A stretch of 64,000 nucleotides of DNA from Streptomyces sp. NBC_01198 (GTDB lineage Bacteria; Actinomycetota; Actinomycetes; Streptomycetales; Streptomycetaceae): positions 4,037,001 to 4,101,000 of the forward strand of contig NZ_CP108568.1 of the NCBI RefSeq assembly GCF_036010485.1. Reading direction: 5' to 3'. Made by a program: the position numbers and the translations under genes. Position 1 is the stretch's first letter, and each line of letters starts with the position of its first letter. Of this stretch, positions 1 through 6,967 are shown one piece after another. Below the pieces are notes generated by a model that worked only from the letters and a program-made list of their open reading frames with translations, had not been told where the DNA came from and did not search any database.

Positions 1-444
1 GTCGTGCTCGCGGAAGAAGAAGCCGTCACAGGTGGCACACCAGGAGACGCCACGGCCGGAGAGCTGGTCCTCGTTGGGCAGGTTGAGCTTCCGGTGCTGC
101 GACCCGGTGGTGACGATGATGGTCTTCGCCCGGTGGACGGTGCCCGCGGAGTCGGTGACGGTCTTGATGTCGCCACTGAAGTCGACGGCGACCACGTCGT
201 CCGGGACCAGTTCGGCGCCGAACCGCTCCGCCTGGGCGCGCATGTTGTCCATCAGGTCCGGGCCGATGATGCCGTCACGGAACCCGGGGAAGTTCTCCAC
301 CTCGGTGGTGTTCATCAGCGCACCGCCGGCGGTGACCGAGCCCTCGAAGACCAGCGGGCTGAGGGATGCGCGTGCCGTGTACAGGGCCGCTGTGTAGCCC
401 GCGGGCCCCGAGCCGATGATGATCACGTTACGGACGTCGCTCAC
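1..444 (-). CDS. trxB: thioredoxin-disulfide reductase (3' end outside window)
   Basis: NADPH- and FAD-dependent enzyme that reduces oxidised thioredoxin in the cytoplasm. The N-terminal 148 codons are in the window. They show the FAD-binding Rossmann motif ([18 protein letters not shown]) at about residues 8-25 and the redox-active dithiol CATC near the truncated end, preceded by GVSW as in the family. I chose the GTG at 444 (S-D-V-R-N-V follows) because the dinucleotide-binding strand begins at once after it, as in bacterial TrxB. The rest of the gene, and probably trxA, lies beyond the left edge. A sigma-R-type promoter sits about 60-85 bp upstream, which fits control by the disulfide-stress sigma factor as known for Streptomyces trxBA. 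Confidence 0.95.
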   Translation of the reverse strand, partial: MSDVRNVIIIGSGPAGYTAALYTARASLSPLVFEGSVTAGGALMNTTEVENFPGFRDGIIGPDLMDNMRAQAERFGAELVPDDVVAVDFSGDIKTVTDSAGTVHRAKTIIVTTGSQHRKLNLPNEDQLSGRGVSWCATCDGFFFREHD

Positions 445-505
445 GGGTGTCTTCCTCGTCTCTGCGGACTGCGGTGGGGGCCCTGGCTGGACTCTCGTCG
501 TGCCT

Positions 506-531
506 AACGGATCCTACGGGGCTGGCATTCC
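506..531 (-). promoter_or_regulatory. sigma-R-type promoter of trxB
   Basis: Read on the minus strand there is GGAAT (531-527), exactly 18 bases, then GTT (508-506). This is the GGAAT-N18-GTT consensus of SigR (disulfide stress) promoters in Streptomyces. It lies 62 bp upstream of the trxB start, in the short gap between trxB and the anti-sigma gene, so trxB can be transcribed independently of sigM. Confidence 0.75.
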
Positions 532-583
532 CCCGGAGGCGAGGCGCCCCACGCCCAGCGCGGTGACCCCCGTGGACCCCTGG

Positions 584-1483
584 TCAGCTGCGCGGGTAGC
601 TGTCCTGGAAGAGCACCCGGCCGGGGGTGTCGCCCGTGCAGGAGGCGGCCACCACGAAGGCGTCGACCCGGGCGGGGTCGGCAGGGTCGGGCAGGACCAC
701 GAGGAAGGAGTCGACGCCCTGGAAGGGTTCCCGGTCGGCGGCCACCGGTTGCCGACTTTGCTGCGTGGCCTGGAGCACGCATCCGGGCACCGTGACGACG
801 GTGCCGTCGGGGGCGGTGACCCGGGTATCGCCTCGCGTACCCAGCATGGGCGAGGTGATACCGCCGCCCGCCGTCTTGCTGCCTGCCGCGCCGCCGGCCG
901 ACCCGCCGAGCAGCCGCGCCACCTCGTCGCCGACCGCGCTGGAGCTGCCGCGATCCTGCGTGCTGCTCTTGCGCTCCGCGCTGCTGTCGGCGCTGGTACT
1001 GCTCGGGCCGCTGTGCGACGCCAGCTCGTAGACCGCCCCGCCCAGTGCCATGACGGTGACTGCCGAGGCGGCGACCACCAGCAGGCCACGTCGCCGCCGA
1101 CTGGCGCGACCGGGTCCGGTGGGTGCGGAGGGGCGACCCGCGGGTGCGGATGTTCCACGTGGAACATCCGCCGCTGCGGGAGCGTGCTGCGCCGGGAGCG
1201 ATGTTTCACGTGGAACATGTGGCGGCGCGGTGTCCCGCTGCGCCTCGGCGGCGAGCGCCGTCTCGATCCGGGCGGCCACGTCCGGTGGCATCGGCTCCGG
1301 CTGCGGCAGATCGCCGAGCAGCTCACGGATCTCCCGCAGCGAGGCCAGCACCTCGCCGCACTGCTCGCAGGACTCGATGTGGGCGCGGACCTCCGCCGCC
1401 TTCTCCGGCAGCAGGATGCCCTCGGCCAGGTCGGAGATGTCCGCGACCTCGGGATGCGGGTCCTGGCCCGTGGTCGATGTCAT
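584..1483 (-). CDS. anti-sigma factor with zinc-binding HxxxCxxC motif, cognate of SigM
   Basis: Membrane protein of 299 aa that should hold the adjacent ECF sigma factor inactive. The N-terminal cytoplasmic part carries H35-x3-C39-x2-C42, the ZAS (zinc-associated anti-sigma) signature. One membrane segment follows at about 132-152 after a run of arginines, then an extracytoplasmic Ser/Gly-rich domain of about 145 aa. The start overlaps the sigM stop by 4 bp, so the pair is translationally coupled. Residues about 89-95 and 105-111 (HVPRETS, DVPRGTS), in the linker before the membrane segment, are encoded by two parS-type palindromes; this linker appears to be shaped by the DNA sites rather than by protein function. 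Confidence 0.85.
   Translation of the reverse strand: MTSTTGQDPHPEVADISDLAEGILLPEKAAEVRAHIESCEQCGEVLASLREIRELLGDLPQPEPMPPDVAARIETALAAEAQRDTAPPHVPRETSLPAQHAPAAADVPRGTSAPAGRPSAPTGPGRASRRRRGLLVVAASAVTVMALGGAVYELASHSGPSSTSADSSAERKSSTQDRGSSSAVGDEVARLLGGSAGGAAGSKTAGGGITSPMLGTRGDTRVTAPDGTVVTVPGCVLQATQQSRQPVAADREPFQGVDSFLVVLPDPADPARVDAFVVAASCTGDTPGRVLFQDSYPRS
1152..1165. other. parS-type ParB binding site (GTTCCACGTGGAAC)
   Basis: A perfect 14-bp palindrome matching the Streptomyces parS core with two symmetrical substitutions. It lies inside the linker-coding part of the anti-sigma gene, 51 bp from a second site. Clusters near oriC are where ParB loads in Streptomyces. Confidence 0.75.
1203..1216. 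other. parS-type ParB binding site (GTTTCACGTGGAAC)
   Basis: A 14-bp near-palindrome, one base from GTTTCACGTGAAAC, inside the anti-sigma gene. It pairs with the site 51 bp away, and both fall in the low-complexity linker of the encoded protein. Confidence 0.75.
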
Positions 1484-2151
1484 CGGTGGTCACCTCCGCC
1501 CTGTTCCGTTCCTGCCGGTGGGACGGATGTCCCCTCCGTCCGGTTCCTTTCGCCGACCGGGCCGGCCCGGTCGCCGCCGCTCGCCCGCAGATGGCTGAGC
1601 AGGGGCAGCAGCCGCGCGCGGCCGCGGGCGCACCGGCTCTTGACCGTGCCCTCCGGTACGGCGAGCACTGCGGCGGCCTCCGCGACCGGGTAGCCCTGCA
1701 TGTCGACCAGAACGAGAGCCGCCCGCTGCTCGGCGGGCAGCGTCGCCAGCGCGGCGAGGAGTTCGCGGTGCAGCTCGTCGCGTACCGCCGGCGCCTCGGC
1801 GGACTCGTGGGGTTCGAGGAGCGATTCGAAGTTCTCCTCGTCGGCGACCGGTGCGGTGCGACGGGTGGCGGCTCTGCGGGCCCGGTCCAGGCAGGCGTTC
1901 ACCGTGATCCTGTGCAGCCAGGTCGTGACGGCCGACTGGCCGCGGAAGGTATGGGCGGCCCGGAAGGCCGACACCAGCGCGTCCTGCACCGCGTCAGCGG
2001 CCTCCTCGCGGTCGCCCAGCGTCCGCAGGGCGACCGCCCAGAGCCGGTCGCGATGCCTGCGGACGAGTTCACCGAAGGCGTCGGGCTCGCCCGCCACATG
2101 GCGGGCGAGCAGGGCGGTGTCATCGGCTTCGCCGAGCGGTATGGGCTCCAT
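1480..2151 (-). CDS. sigM: ECF RNA polymerase sigma factor SigM
   Basis: Extracytoplasmic-function sigma factor of 223 aa. Region 2 (about 20-90) contains FGELVRRHRDRLWAVALR followed by DAVQDALVSAFR. Region 4 (about 135-190) has TLPAEQRAALVLVDMQGYP and the helix-turn-helix ending VPEGTVKSRCARGRARL. The ATG at 2151 is preceded by GGGGGAG with a 7-base spacer. The stop overlaps the start of the anti-sigma gene (ATGA). The name SigM rests on position between trxB and murJ; assignment to the ECF family is secure. The C-terminal tail after residue about 195 is Gly/Pro-rich and probably dispensable. Confidence 0.88.
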   Translation of the reverse strand: MEPIPLGEADDTALLARHVAGEPDAFGELVRRHRDRLWAVALRTLGDREEAADAVQDALVSAFRAAHTFRGQSAVTTWLHRITVNACLDRARRAATRRTAPVADEENFESLLEPHESAEAPAVRDELHRELLAALATLPAEQRAALVLVDMQGYPVAEAAAVLAVPEGTVKSRCARGRARLLPLLSHLRASGGDRAGPVGERNRTEGTSVPPAGTEQGGGDHR

Positions 2152-2184
2152 GGCCAGACTCCCCCGTCCGCGTCCGTCGCCGGT

Positions 2185-4269
2185 TCAGCCGGTCACGCTG
2201 ATCTCCGAGATCTTGCCACGGAACCGGCCGTCCGAGTCCTTCGGGAGCTTGGTCAGCCAGACCAGCAGATAGCGGCTGCTGACCTGCCCGCCGGGCTTGA
2301 GCGTCACCTGCTGCGTGCCGGAGCCGGCGGCCACCTTCCGGAAGCCGTCGAGCCGGGTGGGCTGAGCGCTGGCGCCGGGCGCCGCCCACAGCTCCACGTC
2401 CGTCCCGGCGCCCAGCAGGTTCAGCTTCACGCTGCTGACGTGGTGCGAGCTGCCGAGGTCCAGGATCACCCCGACGCCGTCCTTGAGTCCGCCGAGGTTG
2501 GCCGTCGCGTAGCTCAGCGTCGTCCAGGAGGTCGCCGGGTCGTGGTCGGTGAGGTTGCCCACCTCGCCCGGGTTCTCGGTGCCGTTGCCCTGCGGCAGCG
2601 GGTCGAAGTCCTTGGCGCCGACGATCGTCAGGGGCCCGGCGGGCGGCGGCGCCGGGTTGTGGTCCGCCTTCGGCGAGGTGGTCGGGTTGCGCGGGGCATG
2701 GTTCTCGCGGGACTTCATGGCGTCGGCGAGCTGCCAGCTGCCGAGCCCGATGGCCACGATCAGCAGCGCGGAGACCGCCCACTTCAGCGCACTGCCGGTA
2801 CGTCCGGGCAGGGCGGGCGGCGGAGCGGAGGGAGTGCTGACCGGCCCGCCGGCGGCGTAGCGAGTCGCCCCGGCAGGCGGCTGCGGCGGCTGCTGGAAGG
2901 CGGGCTGCCGGTAGATCGGGGCAGGGTGCTCGGGCGGCCGGATCCGCGGAATGCGAGCGATGGCCTTGGCCAGCTCCTCCGGGGTGGTGCACGGCGGCTC
3001 CTCGCGGGACGCGGTCGCGCCGTCATTGACCAGCGCGCGCATCGCCACGTCCGACATGCCGCGGTGGACGCCCGCACGCAGCTGGTCCGGAGCCACCAGG
3101 CCGACGCCCTTGGGCAGTCCGGCCAGGCCGTGCGCGTCCTCCTCGTAGGGCCAGCGCTGGGTCAGGGAGGCGTAGAGCAGCGCGCCGATCGCCTCGGTGT
3201 CCTGCCGCTGCGGCCGCTCGGAGTTCAGCCCGCGCAGCGCGGCGGCGACGGCCAGCCCGCGGATGCGGTACTGCCCGGAGCTGGTCCGCAGCACGGCTCC
3301 CGGGTCGAGCCGCAGATGGGCCAGCCCCTCGCGGTGTGCGGCGGCCATGCCCTGGGAGACCTGGCTGGCCATCTGGTAGGCCTCGTGCGGCTCCAGCGGG
3401 CCGGCTGCGAGCAGGTCGGCGAGGGATCCGGCGTCCGGCAGCCACTCGTGGATCACGTAGACCAGCTCGTCCTCCTCGACCGCGTCGAGGACCTGGACGA
3501 AGCGGGGATCGCCGAGCAGGGCCGCCGACCTCGCGGCGGCCAGCACCTGGCGGGACCGCGGGTGGGCGGCGGGGAGCAGATGGATACCGACGGCCCGCCG
3601 CAGTTTCTCGTCCACTGCACGCCAGCTGCTGAATCCGTCCACCCGCGTGACGCACTCCGCGAGCTGGTAGCGGCGGGCCAGCCGGTGGCCGCTGTGCAGC
3701 TCGGGCGCGGTGGGCTTCGGCTTGGCCTGGGGGCGGGGCTTGGTGGGTTGCGGCCGGTCGGGTTCGGGCGCAGCGGCTTCAGGTTCGGCTTCGGGCGTGC
3801 CTTCAGGCGTGGCTTCGGGCGCGGCCTTGTCGCCCTGCGCGGCTTTCGGCCCGGCGGGCTCCTGCTCAGCGGCTCCAGGCCGGGGCTCGGGCTCGGGGTC
3901 CGGCTCGGCCTGGGCGGCGGCGACCAGCACGGCGGTCTCGGTGGCGGGCTCCGCAGCGCTCAGCACGGCGGTCTCGGCTTCGGTCTCGGTGGCGGGCTCG
4001 GCGGCTTCCAGCACGGCGGTCTCGGCCTCGGGCTCGGCCGGCATGGGCTCGGCGGTGATCAGGGGGGCGTGCGCGGTCTGCTCCGCGTCGTCTTCGGTGT
4101 TCTCGGTCCGGTCCGCTGCGTCCTTGGCTGGGGTGCCGTCGCCGGCGGTGCCGCTGTCCTGGTCGTCCGTCGTCGTACCGCCGGGTGTGGCGCCGTCCTG
4201 CTGGGCTGCGGGCGGCGCCTCGCCGCCCTCATCGGCCACTCCGACGGCCGCCGTGCTCCGATCCGCCAC
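2185..4269 (-). CDS. membrane-anchored pseudokinase with extracellular discoidin-like domain
   Basis: About 694 aa. The order is an Ala/Glu/Pro-rich disordered N-terminus (1-195), a Ser/Thr-kinase-like fold (about 197-440), a Pro-rich linker, one membrane segment near 493-515 (SALLIVAIGLGSWQLA) and an extracellular F5/8-type (discoidin-like) domain to the end. Catalytic residues are absent: the VAIK lysine position reads VGIHLL, the HRDLKPxN loop reads HLRLDPGAVL, and no DFG is seen. The gene sits directly downstream of murJ. In Mycobacterium, MviN carries MurJ, a pseudokinase and an extracellular domain on one chain, so this is probably the same module as a separate protein. I chose the GTG at 4269 because GGGGAGGCAGGA precedes it; the upstream ATG (4293) and GTG (4332) have poor sites. 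Confidence 0.8.
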   Translation of the reverse strand: MADRSTAAVGVADEGGEAPPAAQQDGATPGGTTTDDQDSGTAGDGTPAKDAADRTENTEDDAEQTAHAPLITAEPMPAEPEAETAVLEAAEPATETEAETAVLSAAEPATETAVLVAAAQAEPDPEPEPRPGAAEQEPAGPKAAQGDKAAPEATPEGTPEAEPEAAAPEPDRPQPTKPRPQAKPKPTAPELHSGHRLARRYQLAECVTRVDGFSSWRAVDEKLRRAVGIHLLPAAHPRSRQVLAAARSAALLGDPRFVQVLDAVEEDELVYVIHEWLPDAGSLADLLAAGPLEPHEAYQMASQVSQGMAAAHREGLAHLRLDPGAVLRTSSGQYRIRGLAVAAALRGLNSERPQRQDTEAIGALLYASLTQRWPYEEDAHGLAGLPKGVGLVAPDQLRAGVHRGMSDVAMRALVNDGATASREEPPCTTPEELAKAIARIPRIRPPEHPAPIYRQPAFQQPPQPPAGATRYAAGGPVSTPSAPPPALPGRTGSALKWAVSALLIVAIGLGSWQLADAMKSRENHAPRNPTTSPKADHNPAPPPAGPLTIVGAKDFDPLPQGNGTENPGEVGNLTDHDPATSWTTLSYATANLGGLKDGVGVILDLGSSHHVSSVKLNLLGAGTDVELWAAPGASAQPTRLDGFRKVAAGSGTQQVTLKPGGQVSSRYLLVWLTKLPKDSDGRFRGKISEISVTG

Positions 4270-4409
4270 CGTCGTTCCTGCCTCCCCATCCATTGCGCGA
4301 CCCCACGTCGAGCCGATGACAATTGTGCCCACAGTCCGGCTCTATGCACGACACACGGCAGGCCGTGATGGTTGCGCGACCTCGGCAACGCCCGTGGGCT
4401 GACGTCGAA

Positions 4410-6941
4410 TCAGCGGCCGAGCCGACCCCGGACCATGCCGATCATGCCGTTCAGCTCCTGGATCCGCATCCGCTTCGCGATGACCAGGAAGATCCCGCCC
4501 AGCAGGATGCCGCCGACCACCAGTGACGCCAGCGACCCGGTCACCCCGCCGCCCAGCCTCCCGCTGATGACATAGGCCGCGATCCCGGCCAGTCCCGCCG
4601 CCGGGATGCAGGCGCCGATCAGCCGGGCGTAGGTGCGGACCACCCTGCGGCCGTCCAGGTCGCCGCCGAGGCGGGCCCGGAGCCGCTTGACGGCCACCCC
4701 GACGCCGACCGCGTAGGCCAGGCCGTAGGAGAAGGCCATGCCCACCACGGCCCAGCGGGCGGGCAGCGCGACGAAGCAGAGGGCGGAGGCCGCCGCGTTG
4801 ACGGCGGCCACGATCACCGTGTTGTAGAAGGGGGTGCGGGTGTCCTCGAAGGCGTAGAAGCCGCGCAGGACGACGTACTGCACCGAGTAGGGGATCAGTC
4901 CGGCGCCGAAGGCCATCAGGATGAAGCCGATGTTGCGGGCGGAGGCCTCGTTGGTGCTGGCGTAGAGGACGCCGCAGATCGGGACGCCGAGGGCCAGGAA
5001 GGCGAAGGCGGCCGGCACGATCGCGACCGCCGAGGTGCGCAGACCGTAGGAGATGTCGTCGCGGACCGCGGTGACGTCGCCGTCGGCCGCGGCCCGGGAG
5101 ATGCGCGGCAGCACCGCGGCCATCACCGAGACGGTGATGATGGCCTGCGGCATCTGCCAGAGCAGCAGCGCGTAGTTGTAGCCGGTGATGCCGGTGCCCG
5201 GGTAGCCGCTCTTGTCGGCGTTGGCGCCGGCCCAGGTGGCGAGCTGGGTGACCACGACCAGGCCGGCCTGGTTGGCCAGCACGAAGAAGAACGTCCACTT
5301 GGCGAGCTTGGCGGCCTTGCCGAGGCCGTGGCCGCGCCAGTCGAAGCGTGGCCGGAACTTGAACCCGGCGTCCCGCAGGTAGGGCAGCATCGCCAGTGAC
5401 TGGACGACCAGGCCGAGCAGCGTGCCGATGCCCAGCAGCCGGACACCGTCGGGCGAGATCGTCGTGGCGTCCAGCCGGGTCGAGCCGTAGGAGCCGTAGA
5501 CCCAGATGAACATGCCGAAGGTGAAGATCACCACGATGTTGTTGAGGACCGGGGTCCACATCATCGCGCCGAACCTGCCGCGGGCGTTGAGCACCTGGCC
5601 CATCACCACGTGGACGCCCATGAAGAAGATCGTGGGCATGCAGTAGCGGGCGAAGGCGATGGCCACGTTGTACGTGTCCGGGTTGTCGGCGATCTTCGCG
5701 GACATCAGCTTGACCAGCAGCGGCGCGCCGAGCACGGTGACGGTGACGATGCCGCCGAGCGCGACCATGACGACGGTCAGCAGCCGGTTGGCATAGGCGG
5801 AGCCGCCGTCGTCGTCGTCCTTCATCGCGCGGACCAGCTGCGGTACGAACACCGAGTTGAGGCCGCCGCCGATGGTGAGGATGTAGATCATCGTCGGCAG
5901 CACGTTCGCGACCTGGTAGGAGTCGCTCAGGGTGGCGGCGCCGATCGCCGCGGCGACCACCAGGGTGCGCACGAAGCCGGTGACGCGAGAGACCAGCGTG
6001 CCGGCCGCCATCAGGGCGCTGGACTTCAGGATGCCGCCGGACCGGGTGGCGGTCGCCGCCCCGCCGGCGGCCGGCACCGCTGTGGTGGTGCCGGTGGCGG
6101 CGGCTACCTGCCCGGTGGTGCCCGTGGCGGCCGTACCTGGCCGCTGGACGCCTTGCGGCGGCTGCCCGGGCTGCTGGTAACCCTGCGGCGCGTACGGCTC
6201 CTGGTAGGGCTGCTGCTGCGGTTGCTGGTACTGCTCCTGGTACGGCTGCTGGTACGGGTAGCCGTAGCGCGGGTCGGCGTAGCGGGGGTCGACGTACTGC
6301 GAGTCGGCGTAGTGCGGGTCCGCGTACGGCTCGCCCTGGTAGAAGTCCTGGCCGTACCCCGGGTCCTGGTATATCGGGATCGAGAAGCCCGTGGTCTCGT
6401 TGGCCGACGGCGTGTGCGAGTAGGACGCGGGGTAGCCGCCCTGAGCCTGGTGGCCGCCCTGGTGGCCGCCCCCGTGCTGCGGGTAGCCGCCTTGTTGCGG
6501 GTAGCCCTGCTGCTGGTACCCGTCCTGCGGGCCGTAGCCGCCCTGCTGCGGATACGGCTGCTGGTAGCCGCCGGGCTGCTGCTGGGGGTACTGCTGCGGG
6601 TAGCCGCCGGGCTGCTGGCCGTCCTGCTGCTGGTAGCCGTCCTGCGGCGGCTGCTGGTCGCGGAAGAGGTGCGCGAAGGCGTCGTACTCCTCGCCCTGCT
6701 GCTGCTGTTCCGGTCCGCCTGCCGAAGCGCCCGTGCCCATGTACTGGGTTGCCGCGTTGTCCGGGTAGGGCTGCTGCTGGTGGCCGGACTGCTCCTGCCA
6801 CTGCTGTGCCGGATCCGGCTGCTGATACGGATCGTAGGCATACGTGTTCTGCAGATAGGGGTCGGCAGGCGCCGGACGCTGCTCGGGCGAGGGAGGCATC
6901 TGGCCCGCAGAGTCGCGATCACCGTCATACGGCGCGTTCAT
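4410..6941 (-). CDS. murJ: lipid II flippase MurJ (MviN) with long disordered N-terminus
   Basis: Polytopic membrane protein of 843 aa in the MVF/MOP family, which flips the peptidoglycan precursor lipid II across the membrane. The membrane core starts near residue 303 (GGILKSSALMAAGTLVSRVTGFVR, cut here to the recognisable TLVSRVTGFVR) and runs as about 14 hydrophobic segments to the C-terminus. The first ~275 residues are a cytoplasmic extension extremely rich in Gln, Tyr, Pro and Gly, with short repeats such as QPGGYPQQ and ADPHYADSQYVDPRYADP. The start ATG follows GGGG with a short spacer and lies 26 bp after the stop of the upstream gene, so the two are probably co-transcribed, with the pseudokinase gene next. 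Confidence 0.93.
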   Translation of the reverse strand: MNAPYDGDRDSAGQMPPSPEQRPAPADPYLQNTYAYDPYQQPDPAQQWQEQSGHQQQPYPDNAATQYMGTGASAGGPEQQQQGEEYDAFAHLFRDQQPPQDGYQQQDGQQPGGYPQQYPQQQPGGYQQPYPQQGGYGPQDGYQQQGYPQQGGYPQHGGGHQGGHQAQGGYPASYSHTPSANETTGFSIPIYQDPGYGQDFYQGEPYADPHYADSQYVDPRYADPRYGYPYQQPYQEQYQQPQQQPYQEPYAPQGYQQPGQPPQGVQRPGTAATGTTGQVAAATGTTTAVPAAGGAATATRSGGILKSSALMAAGTLVSRVTGFVRTLVVAAAIGAATLSDSYQVANVLPTMIYILTIGGGLNSVFVPQLVRAMKDDDDGGSAYANRLLTVVMVALGGIVTVTVLGAPLLVKLMSAKIADNPDTYNVAIAFARYCMPTIFFMGVHVVMGQVLNARGRFGAMMWTPVLNNIVVIFTFGMFIWVYGSYGSTRLDATTISPDGVRLLGIGTLLGLVVQSLAMLPYLRDAGFKFRPRFDWRGHGLGKAAKLAKWTFFFVLANQAGLVVVTQLATWAGANADKSGYPGTGITGYNYALLLWQMPQAIITVSVMAAVLPRISRAAADGDVTAVRDDISYGLRTSAVAIVPAAFAFLALGVPICGVLYASTNEASARNIGFILMAFGAGLIPYSVQYVVLRGFYAFEDTRTPFYNTVIVAAVNAAASALCFVALPARWAVVGMAFSYGLAYAVGVGVAVKRLRARLGGDLDGRRVVRTYARLIGACIPAAGLAGIAAYVISGRLGGGVTGSLASLVVGGILLGGIFLVIAKRMRIQELNGMIGMVRGRLGR

Positions 6942-6967
6942 CAGTGCCCCACCTTATTGTCCGCCGG

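Noticed and set aside
584..1483. Reading the HVPRETS/DVPRGTS segments of the anti-sigma protein as a functional repeat
   Set aside because: They are produced by two parS-type DNA sites in the same register; the DNA explains the similarity.
1123..4368. A 1081-codon open frame on the plus strand
   Set aside because: It is antisense to sigM, the anti-sigma and the pseudokinase genes. It is an artefact of high GC with G/C third positions and has no domain or ribosome site.
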